A stretch of 64,000 bases of DNA from Lithospermum erythrorhizon (GCA_019722365.1 JADFUC010001567.1:579409-643408), one strand, 5' to 3'. Positions 48,111 to 60,991 are shown, numbered from the stretch's first letter. Translations and numbers: made by a program. Notes: generated by a model from the sequence alone, not told the origin.

Positions 48111-49379
48111 AAAATGCAACATTTATGTATTAACGTGGTACCGTTTCGCCTTGAAAGCGTTGCCACGTTAGCTATTATTAACGATGGTACCGTTTCACTT
48201 AACGGTACCCACGTTAATATCTGTGAGAACTAAAGCTCGGGCCGGGCCGGGCGAAGGCCACGAATAGTAGGTGGGCTCGAGGCAGGGCCGGGGCACATCA
48301 CTCGGCCCCGTCCGACCCCTTATTAGCAGACGGGGGGCAGTTGGTGGGCACAGTGGGCCGGGCGAATCTGAGCCGGGCTGGTGGGCGGGAGCCCCGAGCG
48401 ACCCACCGAGACCCGGTTCGTTTTCACGTCCCAATTCACATTTAGGCGTGTCTAATAGCCGAGGCCGGTGGCGGTTGAGCGACGCCCATTGATGAGATTA
48501 CGGCCGGCCCCTTGACCTGGCAGCTCTTCCGTTAACAAATGGGGCCGGACGGGCGGATGGAGAACCCGAGCCCGGTCGGGCTGCCCAATTATTCCGTGAA
48601 GTATTCGGCCGGGCCGGTTGAGGCCACCCAACAAGCGGGGGAGCCGTTTGGATAAGCGGCGAGCCGTTGGGCCAGGTACGTGGATTTTAGGCTTAACACA
48701 TAATATCACAAAAAATAATTGTGATAGTTGTGAGATTTGAACCATGGTAGAAGAGCAAGATAAGAACCATTATGCTAAGTTAATAATTTGTTAATATATG
48801 CATGATAATGAGTCAAGTTATTTAGCTTCAAATAATATATAAATAAAATCATAAGATTCAATAATATATTATCCTTCAAATAATAAAACATATTTCTAAT
48901 TAAAAACTATTTCAAGATATTGATAAATAACTTAGATTTGGTATTATTTAATATATTATCTTTATTTGATATATTATGTAGAAATAATTAAAATGATTAT
49001 TTAAATCGTAGGGATTATTTAGTATTATTATAGTAAATGGATAACAATATCTGATTCATTAATATATAAAGGTTGTTTTTGTATATAATATATTATTAAA
49101 AGAAATATTCATATATTACAAAGTAATAATATTGTATTCTAGTTATTTTAATTATATGATGAAGGTATTATTTAATGTTAAATATTCTTGATGTAGATGG
49201 ATGAGAAGATCAGAGATATTTATATAGTATTGAACAATATATGAATAAAAGCATTAGATGCATCAATATATTATTTAAATAATTGAAGACTTTATTATTT
49301 AACTCAAAACTTTATCGATGATAATATTTCAAATTATCATATGCAAAATATATTATTTAACTCAAAACTTTATCGATGA

Positions 49380-49605
49380 ATTAAACATGGTACCATTTGA
49401 ATTAAACATGTATCGTTTAACAACGATTATCAAAGCTGTGACAAATGTGGCACATTTAAATTAAATGTGGTACGTTTAACACACAATTCTCAAAACTGTG
49501 ATAAACGTGGTACCATTTGAATTAAACGTGGTACCGTTTAACACTATTTTCAAAGCGTGATAAACACGGTGCCATTTGAATTAAGCATTGGTACCGTTTA
49601 ACCTT
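49380..49605 (+). repeat. ~62-bp tandem array carrying the GGTACC motif
   Basis: Four units of the form AAACGTGGTACCATTTGAAT then TAAACGTGGTACCGTTTAAC, joined by ATTNTCAAAGCTGTGA. The motif is the same as in the hAT element to the left, but this array is outside its right end. Confidence 0.8.
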
Positions 49606-51082
49606 CGCTATTCAATTATGTTTGCATCATTTTAGTATTAAATTGAGTTATAAATAAATGTTAAGATTATGGACTTACTATCTAAGTATGATAAAATGAA
49701 GGGTTTAGTATTATTTGATAGATTTTATCCTTCAAATTAATAAGTTTGATATTATTTGTCTAGATTTTACAAATGTCAGCGAGGTATAGCCCGTAGTAGC
49801 ATCGATGCGGACTTATTCAAATAATATATAATAATAAGGATAATATATAATATATTATCCTTATTTATTATAATTCTCTTAATTATATGATAAAAGTTGT
49901 TATTTAATGTTGAATATTCTTCAATATACTATAATATAACATTAAACAAATTGTATAATATGTTTAAGAAAATTAAAAAGAATTTACATAAATCTTATTG
50001 CGTATATATCATCAAATATTATCAGTTTATCAAATATATTATTTAACTCAAAACTTTATCAATAATGAAAACATTCCAAATTATAATATGCAAAATAAGT
50101 TATATTTAAGCATATATTACTTTAACAAGTATAACATATATTACTAATTGGTAAGTTGGTTTAATGGTTGGTATTTTTCTTAAATTTAGGGTCCAAAGTT
50201 GAAGCCTCACTGACCAACGATATTATTTTGAAATTGTGTAATAACGCCCATGGGCCTTTGGGCCTTAATGAAATGCCATTAGGCGAATGAGGACAGCAGG
50301 CAGGTCAGGCCAGGCAGGTTCGTTAAAACTGAGCCCCGTCGAGCAGAGGGAATAGGTAGGGTGAATAGGGGCCAGCCTTCTTTTGATATGTCTAGTTTTG
50401 TAAATTTTGTTGAATATGGGGTTGGGGCATGGTAGGACTGAGTCAATTTCGATGGTGCAAATTGCAAATTTTTTTTTTTTGGGCTTGGCGTCCTTTTGAT
50501 CTATTTTCTTTTTGAAAAAAAACTAAGGTCACAATATCATTTTTAAACCTAGCATTTTATCTTGCCAATCGATAAAAAAAGTTTATCAACTTCTTTCTGA
50601 CTAAAGTTGTTATCAAGCGAGGGCCAGGCGAGTTTTTTTTTCTCGTCTTGTGTTGGCTCACCAAGGCGAGCCAAAACCGAGATACGCCCCGAGCTAGAGA
50701 AATTGGTTGTTCACATTACTTGTAGAAAATGAAAAAGAAACTAACATGATTTGCAAGAATTATTCGAAGCTTTGAGATATTATTTCATAATTATACAATG
50801 GACTATCAATTTATAATATAAATTTGGCAAATGAAAAGGCTCTAAGTTATCAATAGAGTTGTAGAAAATATTGAAAATATAAATTAGAGCGGAAAAATTG
50901 AAACTATTATCTTGTGCCTTTGTTCAAGAGGATTATAAAGCTATTTTTAATATTTAACACGGGATACTATATATGTATTTTGAAAATACACGAATAATTT
51001 TGTTAATAATAAAAAGTGGAAACAAATAAAAGTGTAGACATAGAAATAAAATCTCTAAAAAAAACTAACCCCCCATATTGGG

Positions 51083-51310
51083 TTGTTAGCACTTAATCAA
51101 TATCAATTGTGCTAGACATATTTGTTTAGGCTAGGTCCGCCTAAAAAAAACATATTTACTAGTAAATTCGAACACTGGCCAAGATGTTGTTAGCACTTAA
51201 TCAATATCAATTGTGCTAGACATCAGTTATGCCTCATATATAATAGATATTTGTTTTTAAAAATCTGGTGCAATTGCACCACGTTGTTTAGGCTAGGTTT
51301 GCCTATAGTT
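51083..51310. repeat. Local direct duplication, ~101-bp offset
   Basis: GTTGTTAGCACTTAATCAAT with ATCAATTGTGCTAGACAT occurs identically at 51083 and 51184. TTGTTTAGGCTAGGT..GCCT occurs at ~51122 and ~51283. Confidence 0.8.
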
Positions 51311-52232
51311 GGGGGTAGGATAGATTTTGGAAGATGAAGGGAGGGATATTGTTTATTTTTAATATTTATTTATATTTTAAATTTTTATTAAAGAATTTAA
51401 AATATTTTTTTGTTAAAGGTTAAGTTTTATAAATTATAAAATGTCCCTATTTTAAAAGGATTTGTTGGATTTTTACAAATAATTACATAATTACCTCATT
51501 AAATTAGAGTTGGCCGGTCAAAATCTTGAGTCGACTTCGACGAGAATCAGGAAAGTTATGATACACTTTAAAATTTTCGATGGAAGGAATGAATAAATGG
51601 TTATAGACGGGGTGGAATGAGTAGATAAAGTATTATATGGTAGGGTACTCTCCTTTTGTCCAAAACAATCAATGTGAATAATAATAAAATCAAGTATTGG
51701 AGAAAAAAATTAAGCTGATGCACAAATAATTACACCAAAACACTAATCTAAACTGACAATCAATGAAGCAAGAACAAAGCACTGAGCCTAAAATGAAAAT
51801 AAACTAGAATAAACAAAGAATAACCAAACAAAAGGACAGAATTGTAGAGAATATACACAAATTTATAACCAAGCTCAAGAGGTTTAGATTAGAGACGTAG
51901 AAGCCAAAAGACCATGAAAATTCCTTCACAGTGAGTGCATCCGTTGACTTCTGCGTCTTCTCTGTTTGCTGCCGTCTCCGATGAATACAAGAGAATGAAC
52001 ATTAATACAAAAAATTGGAATCAGGAAACAGAAGAAAAGAGGGTTGCAAGATGAGAAAGCAGCAATTGAATTTCAATTGAAGAAGCAGATAATAATCCAA
52101 TCAATAAAGACATATTGACAGGATAAGTATGTAAAACCCAAGCAGCACAACGTACAAAAATTATGCAGCAATACCACTATCAAGGCTCACGTTAGAGACT
52201 CTCCCAAACCCTGACTGTTTGGATCTGGATGC

Positions 52233-53000
52233 GAGAACCAATTGTTAGGAGTCAGAACTTTCATATCGTTGAACTGTCTGCATCTTTAACAAATCTTAGA
52301 TTCTACATGGATGCGGCTCGATAAGCAGTATCGCGGATAGTAGGCTAGCGAGATATGGCGGAAATAAGAGAAAGATAAATACCCGAAGAAAGCAATCACA
52401 GATTTTCTTGTTCACCAGCGTAGAAATGTGCGTCAGGTCTGGCTGGTCTAGCAATAGCTTGAAGATTGTTCTGAAGCCAGAATACCCTACGTCTATGAAC
52501 TCATGGATGTTTTTCTCCTCGAAAAATTCACAAGGAACAATTCTCTCATATATGATCTCTCATGACTCTTTTGAGCTTCATGATAATTATGATAAAAGCT
52601 ATGAATTACAGAATAAATCTAGCACTCTGAGGTTGTGATTGATTCACACGTCACGGAAGGGGTATTTACGTGTTTGTAGGTGTTATAGAGGAACGATCCT
52701 CATACACAATGAACACATCTAATCATAGAGAAGCAAATATACATATATAGAGGTTAAAGATCTGATTTTTAGCTGAAAAATCGCCTCTTCCGCGTGAGGT
52801 CGGGACTTTGGTCGGGACTTGGCATCACCCGATCAAATCCCGATCTTCTCTGCCTCCAAAGTTGCCCGCAGTCGGGAGTTAGGTCGGGAGTTGAAAGCTC
52901 CCGACATAACTCCCGAAGTCACTATTCACGCGCACTATTTATCAGCTAAATTTTTTCTTCATTTCCAACAATGGCCACTTCAAATGTATACAATAGTTGA
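52233..53000 (-). mobile_element. LTR-like repeat (possible solo LTR)
   Basis: It starts TGTTAGGAGTCAGAAC on the plus strand. The flank on the minus strand is ATTGGTTCTCGCATCC, resembling a primer site beginning TGGT. Internally there are paired GTCGGGACTT and GTCGGGAGTT phrases (52799-52910), seen in some plant LTRs. No coding sequence or second LTR was found. The right border is a guess. Confidence 0.35.
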
Positions 53001-53198
53001 AAAAAAAAATTGACGAGAGAAACTATCTCTTTATTACAATAGTGACTTTTTTTCTCCAAGTTTGACAATCAATATCAACATTGGGAAAACTATCTCGATC
53101 CTTTATTTAGGGCATTATAATATGCTCAATTTGAAGCTAGAGAAGTCCTCCTTAAGGTCTAATCATGCCTCTAAGAGAAGAGCTATAGTGATAGCTTG

Positions 53199-56100
53199 CT
53201 AGAGCTTGTGCAAGATAATATGAGCACCATATTGAGGTTGTAGATTGATCAGGACGTAAGGACCATGTGCATATGATGGAGAAAGTTCAAAAGAGAAGCG
53301 TCGAAGAATCATAGCCAGTGCCATCTTTGCTTCTAACATTGAAAAGTTTTGTCCAATACAAATCCTAGGTCCCCATCCAAAGGGAAAATAGCATACTTTC
53401 CCTTTTGTCGCCTTCGAAACTCCCTCTGCAAATCTTTCTGGCTTAAATTCCTTTGCATCAGCACCCCACATTTCCTTGTCATGGTGCAATAGCAATGTTG
53501 GAAGCGAGAGCCTTGCTCCTGCTGGTAAAGTCACATTTCCTAATCTAGTTTCTGTAGGAGTTCTTCGCATAAGCTCCGTTGTAGGTGGGTACAACCTCAT
53601 GACCTCGTGTAAAATCATAGTTACCTGAGACCATTTCCAAGAATTTTGAATGTTATTTTAGAGTGTGAAATTGAATATCTCGAAAAGTTCAAACTAAAAG
53701 GCGAAGTACTCACAATTTTCAAACGGTTAAAATCATCATAATTTGGCTTCCCATTAGCAAAGAACTCTAAGACCTCTTTTCGGGCTCTCTCTTGCCAATC
53801 TTGGTAGGAACTCAATAGCACAAGTGTCCATAAAAGCAACACTGATGTAGTTTCTTGTCCAGCAAAAAAGAATAGATTGCACTCATCAATTATTTCATCG
53901 ATGCTCATACCACAGCTTTTATTCCCATGTTTTTCAATTTCTTTGAAATTGGATTCCAATAATATGCCCAACAAATCAGCACTATTAAACTCTCCTGTTT
54001 TCATGGCTTTGATTCTTTTATCTATGATACTACTAATTAATACTTTCAGTTGTCTAGCTATCTCCTTTATTCTTCTGTTTCTCTTAGTTGGGATAAACCT
54101 GCAAAACATGTCTTTATATTTTGAAAAATATACAAAATTGAAGACTTTGTGAAGATAAAGCCAAAGGCTCTAGCTATAACTACTCAAAGAAACTAACATG
54201 AGTTGTTACTAAAACTTATAAATAGAACAACACAAAAGAGAAAATAAAAAAATCACATAGGAGAGGGAAAGTGTAAGATTACTCTAGTGATTATGCAAAT
54301 GAAATAAACCTTTACTTTAGAACTTAGAAGCAAGAAAATAAAATAACCTCCATCCAGGGATGTAAAGTGATCTTGTAACATTGAGCCAATGCTCAGCTTG
54401 TTCCCTTTGCAGCTCAAATATCTTTGCTCCTTCTTCATAGTTGCTTCCAAAGGCTGTTCTTGCAATTGCATCACTTGTCATGACTTGAAGGTAAGGCCAA
54501 ACATCAACTTCACTTGAACCTTGAGAACCCATATTCTCCTCCCATTTGCTCAACATCTCAGTGCAACCTATCTCAAAAGCTGGAAGCATATGCTGCAATT
54601 GGATAATAAACAATTCAAGATTTCTTAAGATATGAGAAATATTAACTGTTCTTGTTATAATGGCCTAAGTATACACTGGACAGAGCAAAAGCGATAGGGT
54701 TGCGGACCGATGCCTACTTTAGCATATACACTAGACAGAGCAAAGCGATAACGACACATAACCTACGCTAAAGTCCATCTCATAGATATGAGAAATATTA
54801 ATGACCCTTGAAATGCATGCAATTAACAAAATAACAAATGCATTAACAAATACATTAACAAATGCATGCATGTGTGAATAATTGTATGTTGTTTTATAAA
54901 GAGGATGAAATGTTGGACTGGAGTAATATGCGGTTTGTGGAGTAAAATAGATATAAGCGAAGGATGGAGACAATAAGAGCTTGTGAGGTGAAAGGTTTGC
55001 GATATACTTACCCGCCCAAGTCAGCGTCTCTGGCGGTTGTATATGTCGGGGAAGGCGTCGTGACGTGACATGGCGCCGTGGACTTAGATAGATGATGAAT
55101 GGATGACCCACGTCAGGGGATGGCGCGGCGTAGGCACTTGATGCGTAGTATCCGGGATTTTTCAGCGAGTCAATGTTCGCTGTCGGGTTGTGTTGTGATG
55201 GTTTAGTCCCACACAGCAAATTTGTATGATATTCAGGTTGGCGATCGTTTGTGTATATAATTTCTGCTTGGGGAGCACATGCGGAAGAAGCCGTATATGT
55301 TGCTATCTACAATTATCTGGGGCCAAAGAATCCGTCAAGAGATATTGATATTTTCCTCGGACCCTCTCGATGAGTTGAAGGGTTGTGGAATCTTTGAGTA
55401 TCGAGACATTCGATGCGTAGAGAATTTATAATTCCCAGCTTGTGAGGGTTGCTTTGATGTAGACTGATTAGCGATTTCCTACATACGTAATATTATACAG
55501 TTTGGAACCACGAAGGTAGGTTAAGCGCCCATATTGTATGGAGAAAAGCGCAACTTTAGAAGCTAAGAAGGTCGGAATATTGTTGGTTTTTATTACCACC
55601 GTCTTCTTTTCTTGGACATCCGTATAGAATGCGAAGAAATGCGTTTGTAAAGGGATGGACTTATCGGCATTTGCAACAGAAGGAGCAACTTGATAGATGT
55701 GAGATATATGGAGATGTGTCTATGTTGGATCCTGATGTGTTCGGGAAAGACAAATTTGCAAAACATAGGACACCGGGGTATAATGTTGAGTTGTTGGTCG
55801 AGACCCAAAATCGGACACAACGTTACTTCGTACTGCGGAGAAAAAAAAATGGTGAAATGGATTAAATGCATCGTAGATGTGTCGAGAGCGAAAGACAATG
55901 AAGCAAACAATAATTGACATTGAGTCATTATTGAGATCGAGTTGTATATACTCAATATTGATGGGAGGAAAGAAAGAAAAGAAAACTTATACTTTAAACT
56001 CCGTCGCAGCAGAAGAGCTCGAGAAATGGTTGTCGATGCCCGCAATTACCCGTGGATGCGCTTGAACATTGCGAGATGTGCATGAAATGTGAACTTTAGA

Positions 56101-58049
56101 GAACTGAAAAGTTACGATGTACATATTATTGTGCATAGGTTACTTCATGTAGCACTCCGATAAACACGCTTGATCGTATGGAAAACCATTCTTGAGTGGT
56201 GTTATTTATTTGTGATATTTCCTTAACTTCCAAATGTGGAACTTGTGTGTGAAGGTTGGGCATAACATTGTTGAGATAATTTGCAAGATGAAGAAGATAT
56301 TCCCCTTAGCGTTCTTTGATGTAATGGAGCACCTACCAACACATTTATCGTATGAAGCTTTGAATGGAGGACCCATATAGTATAGATGAATGTACCTTTT
56401 GGAGTCGTAAGTATTTGATCTTATTTATAATTTCATACTGTTTTATATGTTTAATCATGTTTGAGGCACCTGTTGAAAGGTTAATATTTGAGACATATTT
56501 GGTCTAAGAGGTTTTGAACTTTTGTTCAATGTACTTCAAGGAAAGAATAAAAACCACCTTAAATCGGCCTAGGAGGCACGATATACCAAACCAACCGGAT
56601 AACCCCACTCGTTTGCCGTTGTTTTGTTAACCAAAACGTGGCACGTTTGTAGTAAAACATAGATACTACATGGATGCTAAAGAATACAACAACACATTCA
56701 TTGTGTATATTACCTGGCCTTTACCTAAAGGAGTACAAGAAAGCCTTGAGTAAATGTATATTTTAAATTTAAATTAATCAATTTGTATGTAGTATAGTAC
56801 TTAACTAAACAAATAACATTTTATCGTAGATTCTACCATGATTGGCTTGAAGAGTTGGATCCCGAGTCGACGGAGGAACAAAGAAATCTTGACTTGACCG
56901 ATAAAGTTCGCTACATGGTTTTATGACCGTATGCGTAATAATATGAACACAAGCTGCTCCTCAATACACTTTCATTAGGCCGCGCTCCAGAAATCAAAAG
57001 GTGCAAATGATACTACATATGGTTATAAGATCACTTATAATAGCAGGATCATGTCAGAGATTCCTGCTACAAAGACGATGACCATGTTGACTAATATGGT
57101 ATCTAGAGGAGATTTGGGAGTTGTCGAACGGCTTGGTGTATGATAAAGTTGTACTCTTCAAATGTTTCATGTTTTACACTAGCAAGTACATGCATGTGCA
57201 TCCGAGAAATTGGATGGTTAAAATCAAACACAAAAGCAGATTTTCTAAAGATGACCATTTATCCTAGCGTCGCGAGAATGCCAATAGTGTAATATCTCCA
57301 TTATTTCTCACTTGATGGAGATCATAGAAACGAATGGAGTACGTCGCGTAAATCGAATAGTAGAAAGGCAGTTGATTGGAATCATATGCATAATGTGGAT
57401 GTCTCCGCTTTGAATGCGAAGATATCTTTGAGATGAACATGACTTCTCCGGGTTCTGATCCAACCAATGATGTTGACATTGTTGAAGAGGGGGCTTCCAT
57501 TATTTTTTAAGAGGAGGACGATGATGTGGGACAAAACAATAATGATGGATTCGGATGCAGTCGGTACCCAGGTAAGCGATGATGACTTAGAGGAAGGTTA
57601 TTTTGGAAACAATAATAACGACTCCTTGGAAGACGATTAAGACTCCAATATTTTAATTTTCAAGTGTTCATATAATAATTGACAATTTTGTATTAAACTA
57701 CGTATTAAAATGCACAATGTATGTAGTCGGGTACTTTGTGTTTGTTGTGTATTGATATTGTGTTGAATAACTGTGATATGTAATGTACTTTTTCTTATAT
57801 GTTACATATGTAGGGAGTATTGGTTTGAAAAAATGTTTTTTTTTCTTCTGATTCGGCTTTAACGGCGGCGTGCGCATCGGTATGGCATCGGGTAAATATT
57901 ATTGCATACATTTTCCCCAGAACTTTCGACGTTATAGCATCTACTTGAAAATTTCAAATTCTTGCCTAACTCCATAGTACTAGAAATTCAAATATTTTAA
58001 TTTACGTTGGCAAAGGTATCGCGTCGGGCCGTGTAAAATTTCAAATTCA

Positions 58050-58096
<47 letters not shown>

Positions 58097-60991
58097 CTAT
58101 ATATATATATATATATATATCTAACGTTATATCTTTATATGATTGACAATATTTTTCCTTAGTATTTTTATTATTTCTCCCAAAAAGCATTCTCTCTTTA
58201 AAAAATTTCTTTACTTACATCTTTATACATTTTATGTTATGATTTGATTTTATATATTGTATTGTGTACTAACTTGTAATTTGGTTTTATTTTATAGGTG
58301 ACTTCAAAGAGGTAATTATTAAATCTTTCAATTCAACAAGTTTTTTATTTTACATTATTGATAATAATTTACTTCTTAAATTTTGAATTATTGAATTTCG
58401 AATGTTTTTTATATTATATATATATATATATATTTGGTAGAAAGTGGTCGAATCTATGGAGGAATGTTTCATTGGAGGTAATTATTATAGTTTTTCATTT
58501 TCATTTTGTTATTATCATTAATAATGAAGTTTGATAAATGTGGTTAATTTGTTTTGATTAGTTTTGCTGTAGGGAAATCATAAATTCAAGTTTCTTTGCT
58601 TAATTAAAAGATAATGTGTTTGTATTATTTTGCTAGTCTAGGGTTTATATTATATTATGTATTTTTAGTATGTTTTTGGATGTTTCCAATGTGAAACCAA
58701 GTTATTCAATTTTTGGATGTTTGATGTTAATATGAATTGGATGTTTGATGTTTATAGGAATTGAATATTTTATGTTTGATGTTTAAATGAATTGGATGCT
58801 TAGATTTATTTGGATGTTTCATTTTTTATATGAATTTGATGTTTATGTTTGATGTTTATATGAATTGTATATTATATGTTCGATGTTTGTATGAATTAGA
58901 TGTTTTTTGGATGCAGCTAAAAATGGACGAAACACATCCCCGTTGCTGCATATATTGCAGTAACTGGGCCACTATTTTTTTCAGGAATTGCCAGAATCTG
59001 CATCGTGAAGGCATCGGTAGTCAACAATTAATTTGAATGATTTAAAGAAGGTTTGACGACGGTATAAAATAAATAAAAAAGAAATTAAATAAGTGTTGGA
59101 GTCGGGTTGGCGTCGGTATAAAATAAATCAAAAAGAAATTAAATAAGTGTTGGAGTACGTATAAAATAAATAAAAAAGAAATTAAATAAGTGTTAGAGTC
59201 GGTTTAAAATAAATCAAAAAGAAATTAAATAAGAATTGAAGTGGATTTGGCGTCGGTTTGAAATAAATCAAAACAAAATTACGTAAGTGTTGGAGTCGGG
59301 TTTACGTTGGTATAAAATAAAGCAAAAAGAAATTAAATAAGTGTTGGAGTCAGTTTGGCGTCGGTATTTACTTAGTATTTGGCCATAAAGGTCGAGTACA
59401 CAGTGGCGGTATGATATCGGAAAATACCCAAACTTAACTGGGTTGTGTGTCAAATATATAGTGAAGGCGGTTGGGCGTCGGGTGGCATATTAGCGACGCC
59501 AAATTCATGTCGGTACGCTACCGACACCATACCATTGCCAAATGCACGATAGCGTTGGAATCGGGCATTGCTATTGCCCCGAATTTCAGTAGTGACACTG
59601 CATATATGATAATTAATAGGTGATTCAAATAATAACAAAGCGAGAAGAAAAGATAATATAATACTCCGTAACATAGTACATACTTTTAATTTCTCCACAT
59701 GAAATGCTGGAGCGATGAGTTTTCTATGTTTAGCCCATTTGTCTCCATTATAACTGGAAAGCCCTTGACCTGCCAATTTGGATAGCGGGTTACTAATCTT
59801 CTGGAATTGATGATTCTTAATTGTGACTTCCTTTACGAGTTCTGAGTCCAATACTAGCACAACTGGGTTAGGGCCAAACCATGCAAAACAACTTTTTCCT
59901 GCAAAATATACTTTAACATATTTATAAACCAAGACAAATATCGAATTGATCTTATGAAAAAGCTGCATAATAGAGATATCTTATTGATCAAGGTTAGATT
60001 ATGGTATATAAGTACGTTGATTTCAAAGTATAGCGCTAAAAATAAAAAGAATCCTTACAGAAATAAAATTGGTTAACAATAACATACTACCCAATGCATT
60101 TAAAGAAGATTCCGCCTAAGGGGTAAGGTAGGTTTGTAGTATGCAATTTTATTCCTATGATAAAAGAAATATTTTCAACTTGATTCAACATAAAGTTCAA
60201 TGATTATCTACAATTGCACAATAGCTAAGAATGTATGTAATGTATTGATCATTTTGATTTATTCTATCATATTCAACACTAGAGGATATAAAAAAATTAC
60301 TCCATAAGCATAGGACATGAAAACTCGTGACTACATATAAAGAAATAAAACTCATGGACCAAGACATATTGCTACTTTAGCTCTCTATCATTACTTAATA
60401 CTATAGAATTGTACCAAGGATAAAATGACTTGAAAGAACATACTTATTTATATTACTTTTTCTATCTTTTAAAATATAGAAATATAATTAATTAAATTAC
60501 TTGGTCAACTCGAAAAAAATCTTAAGCAAAAAAAGTTTTAAAAACTTGGCAATTTAAAAAAAATTGTCTTCTACTTTATTTTTCCACCTTTTCAGAAAAA
60601 AAAAAGTTGTTTATAACCAAACATTTATTTTTGATAAAATCAACTTATAAATTGAGTTCGAGTAAAACTAAAACTAAGGAAAGCTAAACACCCTCAAATG
60701 TTGGACAATTGTACCATGTTTCTTTACTAGGTCAAGAAAGAAAGGAGCAACTCTTGGAACAATATCATTGGAGACACCAATGGGGTTGGACTTTGCTTCT
60801 TGTATCATCTTATAGGAATCCTTCAAGTCTCCAAACAGTGGCCTGTAAGAGTTTCCACTGAAGCCTTGTTCCCTAAGGGACTTCTCAATTTTCTTGGGAG
60901 TTATCCAAACCCAGTTCAAGATTTTCCATGTGTATATTATTAACACAACAAATGCAGAAACTGCTGCAATTAATATGAACAGAAACTCCAT
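53199..60991 (-). CDS. Cytochrome P450, CYP72A-type, five exons, intact
   Basis: ER-anchored haem monooxygenase of the CYP72 clan; members modify triterpenoids, iridoids and other specialised metabolites, but the substrate cannot be told. Exons 60991-60715, 59898-59684, 54592-54348, 54098-53714 and 53624-53199 join with GT-AG sites and phases 1, 0, 2, 0 to give 515 residues, normal length. Seen: N-terminal anchor [23 protein letters not shown]72 signature [10 protein letters not shown] and [11 protein letters not shown]-helix [23 protein letters not shown]-helix AGQETTS, ExxR in [13 protein letters not shown], haem loop [12 protein letters not shown], and the ending [14 protein letters not shown]. 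Intron 2 (59683-54593, 5091 bp) holds a CACTA element in antisense to the gene. A MITE lies just upstream of the TATA box. The coding sequence looks functional. Confidence 0.95.
55260..57640 (+). pseudogene. CACTA element 2 transposase (TNP2 with DUF4218-type C-terminal part)
   Basis: Across frameshifts: [11 protein letters not shown], a DIDIF..PLDELK segment (55320-55380), ALMWTISDFPTY (55450), [14 protein letters not shown] (near 55620-55660), [20 protein letters not shown] and GYNVE (55716-55790). Then the DUF4218-like part [20 protein letters not shown] followed by PI (near 56310-56380). Distal exons contain [14 protein letters not shown] (56840-56880) and an acidic tail [14 protein letters not shown] (57595-57640). 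Many stops are present. Confidence 0.85.
58051..58120. repeat. (TA)n microsatellite
   Basis: About 35 TA/AT units with one AACT interruption, inside CACTA element 2. A shorter TA run lies at ~58420-58434. Confidence 0.95.
59055..59370 (+). repeat. Subterminal tandem array of CACTA element 2
   Basis: Six units built on GGTATAAAATAAATCAAAAA, GAAATTAAATAAGTGTTGGA and GTCGG, with 45-57 bp spacing. It lies ~230 bp from the element end, where CACTA elements carry transposase binding repeats. Confidence 0.85.

Larger units (their letters stand above)
45056..48684 (+). mobile_element. Ac-type hAT transposon with GGGCCGG-rich ends
   Basis: The left end CAGCTAGTCGCGGCAAACG followed by GGGCCGGCCCGG, and the right end GGCCGGGCCGG..GCCGTTGGGCCAGGTA, are imperfect inverted ends of the plant hAT type (CTGGCAAACGGGCC-like). 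Subterminal regions hold multiple GTGGTACCGTTT motifs. A broken hAT transposase lies between. An 8-bp target duplication was not confirmed. Confidence 0.75.
48690..52230. other. Very AT-rich repeat-derived DNA
   Basis: No gene is seen. ATATATTATTTAACTCAAAA followed by CTTTATC recurs at ~49284, ~49351 and ~50037. The phrase GGGCCTTTGGGCCTTAATG lies at ~50252. The tandem arrays are listed separately. Confidence 0.4.
55240..59597 (+). mobile_element. CACTA (En/Spm) element 2 in the P450 intron
   Basis: TNP2 transposase remnants run 55260-57640 on the plus strand. An AT-rich region follows, then a subterminal tandem array (59055-59370), and the end GGGGCAATAGCAATGCCCGA-type sequence (reverse strand) closing with GAATTTCAGTAGTG at 59597, i.e. 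a CACTACTGAAATTC terminus on the other strand. The matching left terminus was not found, so the left limit is only the start of recognisable transposase. Confidence 0.75.
54593..59683 (-). other. Intron 2 of the P450, containing CACTA element 2
   Basis: The donor AAAA|GTATGT and acceptor TTGCAG|CATATG are canonical. Most of the length is transposon. A ~158-bp-offset duplication of AGATATGAGAAATATTAA (at 54628 and 54785) lies near the 3' splice site. Repeated GGACAGAGCAAA/AGACAGAGCAAA phrases are at 54678 and 54732. Confidence 0.85.

Noticed and set aside
48195..48745. Pro/Gly/Arg-rich open frames near 48.2-48.7 kb
   Set aside because: They come from the GGGCCGG-rich right end of the hAT element, not from a gene.
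51660..52232. Possible internal region or second LTR of the element at 52233
   Set aside because: No direct repeat of the LTR, no polypurine tract and no coding motif were found, so only the single LTR-like block is reported at low confidence.
54731..55219. 162-residue minus-strand frame inside P450 intron 2
   Set aside because: It has no P450 or other motif and lies between the exon 3 acceptor and CACTA transposase. The exons are fully accounted for without it.
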